This document shows, piece after piece, positions 58,724 to 64,000 of a stretch of DNA of 64,000 nucleotides. Below the pieces are notes generated by a model, which made no database searches, had not been told where the DNA came from, and worked only from the letters and a program-made list of their open reading frames with translations. The DNA lies in NCBI GenBank assembly GCA_016869025.1, contig VGFA01000001.1, forward strand, positions 1-64,000, given 5' to 3'. A program made the translations under genes and the position numbers. The stretch is from Armatimonadota bacterium. GTDB taxonomy: Bacteria; Sysuimicrobiota; Sysuimicrobiia; Sysuimicrobiales; Humicultoraceae. Position 1 is the stretch's first letter. Every line of letters starts with the position of its first letter.

Positions 58724-61700
58724 ATGGCCAAGAAGCCGCATCAATCCAAGCCGACCGAGACGAAGCCGCGAAAGGTGAAGCACGATGCGGTGCTGAGCCG
58801 CCGGGGTGTGCTCACATCCGCCGCGTTGCTGGGAGGAACCGCGATATTCAGCCGGATACAGAAGACCCTCATGAACCCGCTGGCGGCCGAGGCCGGCGAG
58901 GGCGTTCCGTACAGCCTGGGCCGACCTGAGAACACGCTGTACACTGTCTGCCTCCAATGCAACACGGGGTGCGGGATCAAGGTCCGAATGGTCAAGGACG
59001 TTGCGGTCAAGATTGACGGCAACCCGCTGAGCCCCTGGACGATGAACCCGCACCTGCCGTACCGGACGCCTATCGCGGATCTTGCGTCGGTGGATGGTTC
59101 GATATGTCCCAAGGGCCAGTCCGGCATCCAGACCGCCTACGATCCCTACCGGCTCCGGAGCGTGCTCAAGCGCGCAGGCCCGCGTGGGTCGGGAAAGTGG
59201 ATCACGGTTCCGTTTGAGCAGGCGATCAGCGAGATCGTGAACGGCGGCCGCCTCTTCTCGCACGTTCCCGGTGAGGAGAACCGGCACGTCGAGGGGTTCA
59301 AGGATGTCTGGGCCCTGCGCGACCCGGCGCTGGCGCGCACCATGGCGGCAGACGTAGCGGCCATTCGGGCCAAGCGAATGACCGTGGCCGAGTTCAAGCG
59401 CAAGCACGCGCATCACCTGCACGTTCTCATCAACCCGGACCACCCTGACCTCGGGCCCAAGAACAACCAGTTCGTCTACCTGCGGGGCCGTGAGAAGGGA
59501 GGCCGCGGCGATCTGGTCGCCCGCTTCGTGGACGGGGCATTCGGGTCCATCAACCGCCACGGCCACACCACGGTTTGTCAGGGGTCGCTTTATTTCGCCG
59601 GCAAGGCGATGAGCGAGCAGTACCAGGGCGGTCGGTGGACCGGCGGCCGCAAGTTCTACTGGCAGGCCGACCTGGAGAGCGCCGAATTCGTCATCTTCGT
59701 GGGCTCCAACGCGCTGGAGGGAGGGTATGGCCCGCCGTTGCGCGCCGCCAAGGTGACCGGTGCCATCGCATCAGGGCGAATGAAGATCGCAGTCCTCGAC
59801 CCGCGCTTCTCGCCGCTGGCAGCCAAGGCATGGAAGTGGCTGCCCACCATCCCAGGCACCGACACGGCCGTGGCCATGGCAATGACGCGCTGGATCATCG
59901 AGGAGAAGCGCTACGACGCGCGCTATCTCACAAACGCTAACAGGGCCGCAGCATCTGCCGACGGCGAACCCACCTGGAGCAACGCACCCTGGCTGGTCAA
60001 GATCGATAGGGGGCAGCCCACTACCTTCCTGCGGGCCTCGGAGATCGGGCTGTCGGACCGCGACCTGTTTGTGGTCCTGCGGGACGGACGGCCAGTCGCG
60101 GTGGACCCGTACGATACGCGGACTCCTGTGGAGGGAGACCTGCTCGCGGACACCATGGTGGGATCGTTCCACGTCAAGACCTCGTTCCAGTTGCTCTACG
60201 ACGAGTCCCGCAAGCGGACCATATCGGCCTGGGCCGCTCTGGCAGGAGCGAAGGCCGAGGACGTGGTCGCGCTGGCACGGGAGTTCACAAGTCACGGCAA
60301 GCGCGCCGTGGCGGACATCCACCGTGGCGTCAGTCAGCACACCAACGGCTTCTACAACAGCATGGCGTGGTTCTCCCTGAACATGCTGGTGGGGAACTAC
60401 GACTGGCGGGGCGGCTCGGCCTGGGGGCAGACCTACAGCCAGACCGGCGCCACCGGCGCTCCGTTCCGCGTGGCGGCGCTCCATCCCGGGAGCACCACGC
60501 CCTTTGGTACCAGCATCATCCGCCACGACATCAACTACGAGGAGTCGACGTTGTTCAGTGGATATCCGGCCAAACGGCCGTGGTTCCCGCTGGCCAGCGA
60601 CATCTACCAGGAGGTCGTTCCCTCGGCGGGAGATGCCTACCCCTATCCGATCAAGATACTCTATCTGCACATGGGCTCGCCGATCTACGCGCTGCCTTCC
60701 GGACACACCAACATCGAGATTCTTGCCGACGTAACCAAGGTGCCGCTGTTCATCGCGACGGACATCGTGGTGGGTACCACCACGATGTACTCCGACTACA
60801 TCTTCCCCGACACCAGCTACCTCGAACGATGGGAGTTCCAAGGGAACCACCCGAACGTGCTGCCTCGCGTGCAGCCGATCTTCAGCCCGGTGATTGCGCC
60901 GCTGACGCGGACAGTGAGGGTTTTCGGAGAGGAGACTCCACTGTCCCACGAGGCCGTCTTGTTGGGCATCGCCGAGAAACTGGGCCTGCCCGGCTTCGGC
61001 AAGGACGGCTTCGGACCAGGGCAGGACTTCCTGCGGCCGGACGACTTCTACGTGCGGTTGGTGGCCAACGTGGCTTTTGGGACGAGAGCCGGTGACGAGG
61101 TGCCCGATGCGTCCCCGGAGGAGGAGCGCCTGTTCCTGGCGAGCCGGGCGCACCTGCCCAGGTCTGTCTTCGACCCCGAGCGCTGGAAGGTAGTATTGGG
61201 CACGCGCTGGTGGCGCAAAGTGGTCTACGTGCTCAACCGGGGAGGCCGGTTCGCCAACTACGAGGATTCCTTCGACGGCGACAAGCTGCGCGGTCACTAC
61301 GGGACCCTGGTGAGTCTCTACTCCGAGAAGGTCGCAACCACGAAGAACCCCATGACCGGCAGGTCGCTGCCGGGTATAGCCACGTACCTTCCGATCGCCG
61401 ACAGCCTCGGCCGGCCGATCCGTGATGACGCCCAGGTCTTTGACCTGCATCTGATCACCAACCGGACGATCAGGCAGACGAAGAGCCGCACCATCACCAA
61501 CTACTGGCTGACCGCGCTCGAGCCCGAGAACTTCGTGGTGATGAACCCGAAGGACGCAGCGCAGAGGGGACTGAAGGACGGCCAACCCGTGAAGATCGTC
61601 TCCGCCACCAACCCCGAGGGCACCTGGCACCTCAAGAACGACAGGCACAAGCCCATGGTCGGGAAGCTGCAGGTCGGGGAGGGAATCCGGCCCGGGGTTG

Positions 61701-61915
61701 TTAGCTTCTCGCTCGGCTACGGCCACTGGGCGACCGGCGCATCCGACATAACGATCAACGGCCGCAGGATCGAGGGCGATCCGCGAAGGGCGACCGGCAT
61801 CCACGCCAACGCCGCGATGCGCACCGACCCGCACATGCCCAACACGTGCCTGCAGGACATCGTTGGGGCGAGCGCGGTGTTCTATGACACAAAGGTGAAG
61901 GTAGTGCCTGCCTGA
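58724..61915 (+). CDS. Tat-exported molybdopterin oxidoreductase, large catalytic subunit
   Basis: 1063 residues, bis-MGD family. A Tat signal (SRRGVLTSAALLGGT) is at residues 25-39. The [4Fe-4S] ligands are Cys76-LQ-Cys79-NTG-Cys83 and Cys128 (SICPKG). Cys285 in GHTTVCQGSLYFAG is at the expected molybdenum ligand position. Length and the CxxCNTGCG motif place it near tetrathionate (TtrA), arsenate (ArrA) and selenate (SrrA) reductases rather than nitrate reductases, but the substrate is not deducible. Cofactor-binding blocks include LHMGSPIYALPSG, YIFPDTSYLERWE and LITNRTIRQTKSRT. AGGGAGGAAACG precedes ATG 58724. Confidence 0.92.
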   Translation: MAKKPHQSKPTETKPRKVKHDAVLSRRGVLTSAALLGGTAIFSRIQKTLMNPLAAEAGEGVPYSLGRPENTLYTVCLQCNTGCGIKVRMVKDVAVKIDGNPLSPWTMNPHLPYRTPIADLASVDGSICPKGQSGIQTAYDPYRLRSVLKRAGPRGSGKWITVPFEQAISEIVNGGRLFSHVPGEENRHVEGFKDVWALRDPALARTMAADVAAIRAKRMTVAEFKRKHAHHLHVLINPDHPDLGPKNNQFVYLRGREKGGRGDLVARFVDGAFGSINRHGHTTVCQGSLYFAGKAMSEQYQGGRWTGGRKFYWQADLESAEFVIFVGSNALEGGYGPPLRAAKVTGAIASGRMKIAVLDPRFSPLAAKAWKWLPTIPGTDTAVAMAMTRWIIEEKRYDARYLTNANRAAASADGEPTWSNAPWLVKIDRGQPTTFLRASEIGLSDRDLFVVLRDGRPVAVDPYDTRTPVEGDLLADTMVGSFHVKTSFQLLYDESRKRTISAWAALAGAKAEDVVALAREFTSHGKRAVADIHRGVSQHTNGFYNSMAWFSLNMLVGNYDWRGGSAWGQTYSQTGATGAPFRVAALHPGSTTPFGTSIIRHDINYEESTLFSGYPAKRPWFPLASDIYQEVVPSAGDAYPYPIKILYLHMGSPIYALPSGHTNIEILADVTKVPLFIATDIVVGTTTMYSDYIFPDTSYLERWEFQGNHPNVLPRVQPIFSPVIAPLTRTVRVFGEETPLSHEAVLLGIAEKLGLPGFGKDGFGPGQDFLRPDDFYVRLVANVAFGTRAGDEVPDASPEEERLFLASRAHLPRSVFDPERWKVVLGTRWWRKVVYVLNRGGRFANYEDSFDGDKLRGHYGTLVSLYSEKVATTKNPMTGRSLPGIATYLPIADSLGRPIRDDAQVFDLHLITNRTIRQTKSRTITNYWLTALEPENFVVMNPKDAAQRGLKDGQPVKIVSATNPEGTWHLKNDRHKPMVGKLQVGEGIRPGVVSFSLGYGHWATGASDITINGRRIEGDPRRATGIHANAAMRTDPHMPNTCLQDIVGASAVFYDTKVKVVPA

Positions 61916-61935
61916 GCAAGCGACGGGGGGAACGA

Positions 61936-61968
61936 CGGCGGGGCCGGGGCGCATGCCCCGGCCCGCCG
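61936..61968 (+). terminator. strong hairpin between the Mo subunit and the Rieske gene
   Basis: CGGCGGGGCCGGGGC (61936-61950) pairs with GCCCCGGCCCGCCG (61955-61968) around a GCAT loop, with one bulge. No T-tract follows. It may terminate part of the transcripts or protect the upstream mRNA, so the Rieske-cytochrome b genes may be expressed separately. Confidence 0.5.
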
Positions 61969-62028
61969 GAAGCATCGCGCACGGCAAACGAGTAGTCGCG
62001 ACATGCTAGGCCCTCGGGGTGATGGTGC

Positions 62029-62475
62029 ATGGCCAGGAGCCCATTGCAGATTACCCGGCGATCGCTGGCCGACTACCTGCTTGGCGCGGGCCTGGCGGCC
62101 CTGGCCGGGACTGTCTTCTACCCAGTTCTGCGCTACTTGATTCCCCCGCCCGTCAAGGAGGTCACCGCAGGGAGCGTCGTCGCTGCCAAGGTGGGTGAGA
62201 TGCAGCCCAACTCCGGCAAAGTCTTCCTGTTTGGCGGCAAGCCGGCCATCCTCGTGCGCACGCCCGAGGGCGCATACCGGGCATTCTCCGCCGTCTGCAC
62301 GCACCTGTCCTGCACCGTGCAGTACCGCGCAGAGATAGGGCACATCTGGTGTGCCTGCCACGACGGGCACTTCGACCTCAACGGGCACGTACTCGCCGGG
62401 CCCCCGCCCCGGCCGCTCGCCGCCTTTGGCGTCACGGTCAAGGAAGACGACATCGTCGTGACCCGGCCGGCGTAG
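62029..62475 (+). CDS. Rieske iron-sulfur protein of a bc-type complex
   Basis: 148 residues with an N-terminal membrane anchor that carries a possible Tat motif (TRRSLADYLLGAG). The [2Fe-2S] ligands are Cys90-T-His92-LS-Cys95 and Cys108-A-Cys110-His111; the second box reads CACHDGHF rather than the usual CPCHGSxF. The disulfide cysteines Cys95/Cys110 are present. Oxidises menaquinol together with the cytochrome b encoded 8 bp downstream. ATG 62029. Confidence 0.93.
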   Translation: MARSPLQITRRSLADYLLGAGLAALAGTVFYPVLRYLIPPPVKEVTAGSVVAAKVGEMQPNSGKVFLFGGKPAILVRTPEGAYRAFSAVCTHLSCTVQYRAEIGHIWCACHDGHFDLNGHVLAGPPPRPLAAFGVTVKEDDIVVTRPA

Positions 62476-62482
62476 GCCAGCG

Positions 62483-63535
62483 ATGAGTCTCGGCCCGTGG
62501 CTCGAAGAACGGCTCCGGTGGCGGGCCGCCGACCAGTTCCTGCGCCACAAGACGGTTCCCGTGGTCCGGCACGGGTACGTCTACTACTTCGGCGGGGTCA
62601 CACTCTTCCTGTTCCTCATCCAGGTAGTCACCGGGCTGCTGCTGCTCATGTACTACAGGCCTACGGCCGACGCGGCGCACGATAGCGTCAGATTCATTAT
62701 GGCGAGGGTGCAGTTTGGATGGCTGGTCCGCTCGGTGCACAGCTGGGCGGCCAACCTGATGGTCTTCTGGGTATTCGCCCACATGTTCGGGGCTTTCTTC
62801 CTGCGGGCCTACCGGCGGCCGCGGGAACTCACGTGGGTTTCGGGAGCGCTGCTCCTCTTCCTTACTCTGGCCTTCGGCTTCACCGGCTACCTGCTGCCGT
62901 GGAACACCCTTGCCTTCTTCGCCACCAAAGTAGGGACCGAGATCGTGGGCAGCGTCCCGCTGGTGGGGGAACCGCTGTTGGTGCTGTTGCGGGGAGGCGA
63001 GGACGTCACGGAAGCCACGCTGAGCCGCTTCTTCGGTATCCACGTGGCCATCCTGCCGGCGATCACCACCCTGGTGCTTGGCCTGCACCTGTTCCTGATC
63101 CAGCTGCACGGCATGAGCCAGCCGCAGGGGCGTGGCCCGGCGCGCGCCCTGCCGTTTGTGCCCGGGTTCGTACTCCGGGAGTCGATGGCGTGGCTGCTAG
63201 TCCTGGGCGCCTTGGCCGCGCTCGCCGTGCTGTTCCCCTGGCCGGTAGGGGAGAAAGCCGACCTGTTGGCCCCGGCGCCCGCCGGCATCAAGCCGGAGTG
63301 GTACTTCGTGTTCATGTTCCACACGCTGAAGCTGATCCCGGCCCACGTGCTCGGGCTGGAGGGGGAGCGGGTGGGCATCGTGGCGTTCATGCTCGCCGCG
63401 GTGGTGCTCCTGGCCGTGCCCTTCCTGGAGCGCGGGGAGCAGCCGACGCGGGCCGCCCGGATCGCCCGGGCGCTGGGCGTGCTGGCGGCATTGTATATCG
63501 TGGGGATGACCATCGTTGGATACCTCGCTCCGTAG
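62483..63535 (+). CDS. cytochrome b fused to subunit IV
   Basis: 350 residues, with the four-helix cytochrome b part and a subunit IV-like part in one chain. Two His pairs for hemes bL/bH are in SVHSWAANLMVFWVFAHMF and FGIHVAILPAITTLVLGLHLFL. The quinol-site PEWY signature is in AGIKPEWYFVFMFHTLKLIP. The family usually encodes b6 and subunit IV separately or a 400+ residue cytochrome b, so this is a compact fusion. ATG with a GGCCAGCG region, immediately after the Rieske gene. Confidence 0.92.
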   Translation: MSLGPWLEERLRWRAADQFLRHKTVPVVRHGYVYYFGGVTLFLFLIQVVTGLLLLMYYRPTADAAHDSVRFIMARVQFGWLVRSVHSWAANLMVFWVFAHMFGAFFLRAYRRPRELTWVSGALLLFLTLAFGFTGYLLPWNTLAFFATKVGTEIVGSVPLVGEPLLVLLRGGEDVTEATLSRFFGIHVAILPAITTLVLGLHLFLIQLHGMSQPQGRGPARALPFVPGFVLRESMAWLLVLGALAALAVLFPWPVGEKADLLAPAPAGIKPEWYFVFMFHTLKLIPAHVLGLEGERVGIVAFMLAAVVLLAVPFLERGEQPTRAARIARALGVLAALYIVGMTIVGYLAP

Positions 63536-64000
63536 GACCTCCCGTAGGACCTCACCGCCCGGACCGGCGGCATGGGCGCTGGCCGCGGCCGCCGCCGGGC
63601 TGTTGTGGCTGTCGCAGGCGGCAGGCGTCGCGGCGGGGCCGGCGCTGCCCCCGCAGGCGGTGGCGCCGCCGGATACCTGCGTTGAGTGCCACCGCGTCCT
63701 GGGCGGCCGCCTGGCCGAGCCCACCTTCAAGATCGCCGACGACATCCACGTGAAGCGGGGCTTCTCCTGTTCGGCGTGCCACGGCGGTGATCCTCGGGCC
63801 CCAGGGCTGGAGGCCATGGACCCGAAGCGTGGATTCGTGGGGAAGTTGAAGCCCGCGCAACTCCCATCGCTGTGCGGGCGCTGCCACAGCAGACCAGAGG
63901 TGATGCGCCGGTTCAACCCTGCGATTCCGACCGACGAGGTCGCGCGCTTCTTCACCAGCGTGCACGGTCGGAGGCTGATGCAGGGCGACCTGCGTGTGGC
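63516..64000 (+). CDS. multiheme cytochrome c, cut by the window end
   Basis: Open frame running off the window with three CxxCH motifs so far: CVECH, CSACH and CGRCH. A hydrophobic N-terminal stretch (AWALAAAAAGLLWLSQAAG) looks like a signal or anchor. The most plausible start is TTG 63516, 20 nt inside the cytochrome b gene, behind GGGGATGA. This would be the cytochrome c subunit of the bc complex, replacing the usual monoheme c1 or diheme c. The start is uncertain. Confidence 0.7.
   Translation, partial: MDTSLRRTSRRTSPPGPAAWALAAAAAGLLWLSQAAGVAAGPALPPQAVAPPDTCVECHRVLGGRLAEPTFKIADDIHVKRGFSCSACHGGDPRAPGLEAMDPKRGFVGKLKPAQLPSLCGRCHSRPEVMRRFNPAIPTDEVARFFTSVHGRRLMQGDLRV
63531..63554 (+). repeat. 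12-bp tandem duplication at the cytochrome b / multiheme cytochrome junction
   Basis: CGTAGGACCTCC and CGTAGGACCTCA lie head to tail (63531-63542, 63543-63554). The first copy contains the cytochrome b stop codon TAG; in the next gene's frame the repeat encodes RRTSRRTS. Confidence 0.6.

Noticed and set aside
59771-61987. 738-residue open frame on the minus strand across the molybdoenzyme gene
   Set aside because: No family motifs, His/Arg/Gly-rich composition typical of GC-rich antisense frames, and the plus strand encodes an intact Tat signal, FeS site and cofactor motifs.
1-64000. CRISPR arrays, insertion sequences, prophage genes or attachment sites
   Set aside because: No regularly spaced repeats, transposase, integrase or phage structural genes were recognised; composition looks uniform.

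Overview
The window comes from a high-GC bacterial chromosome (roughly two thirds G+C by eye) with many GTG and TTG starts, very tight gene packing and many ATGA/GTGA overlaps. The mix of genes (L20-type infC leader, pheS T-box, KtrAB, MutS2, PolX, YebC-ruvCAB, SpoIID, queA-tgt-yajC, a BshB1-like deacetylase, Ccm System I, NAD-type glutamate dehydrogenase) suggests a Firmicutes-related or deep Terrabacteria lineage, perhaps an uncultivated phylum such as CSP1-3. That placement is inference; no rRNA gene is present.

Region 1 (1-21,180) is mostly core information processing. It holds infC-rpmI-rplT behind a promoter, a leader hairpin and an ATC start; KtrB/KtrA-type potassium uptake; a SpoU-family RNA methyltransferase; a T-box leader and pheST, in which PheT lacks its EMAP/OB domain; cvpA, polX, an AAG-type glycosylase, a phosphatase-superfamily metalloenzyme, mutS2, tyrS, an M20 amidohydrolase, tRNA-Ile(GAT), an arginase-family enzyme, a 23-residue-repeat membrane protein, a secreted phosphodiesterase, a hotdog thioesterase and tRNA-Ala(CGC).

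Region 2 (21,285-40,617) starts with a radical SAM protein and a divergent solute-binding protein, an MttB-family methyltransferase and its corrinoid protein. PBP1A, yebC-ruvC-ruvA-ruvB-spoIID-queA, glutamate dehydrogenase and tgt-yajC-HD protein follow. A three-gene set (GT2 glycosyltransferase, BshB1-like deacetylase, BshC-like TGHQP protein) closes the region and suggests a bacillithiol-like product.

Region 3 (40,614-47,287) is a cytochrome c maturation operon, ccmABCDEF plus a CcmI-like protein. It includes a 43-residue CcmD and ends with a carboxypeptidase-regulatory-like protein and a polyprenyl diphosphate synthase. No CcmG or CcmH is seen.

Region 4 (47,309-64,000) is the most unusual part. 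It holds two NarL-type two-component pairs, a decaheme cytochrome c, a large sensor kinase with a CxxCH heme motif between its membrane segments, a degenerate receiver protein, a heptaheme cytochrome with a cytochrome b561-like partner, a Tat-exported iron-sulfur subunit with a C-terminal CxxCH, a large Tat-exported molybdopterin oxidoreductase, a Rieske protein, a cytochrome b fused to subunit IV, and a multiheme cytochrome cut by the window end. Together with the ccm operon this looks like an anaerobic respiratory island with its own possibly heme-based sensor. Its terminal substrate cannot be read from the sequence.
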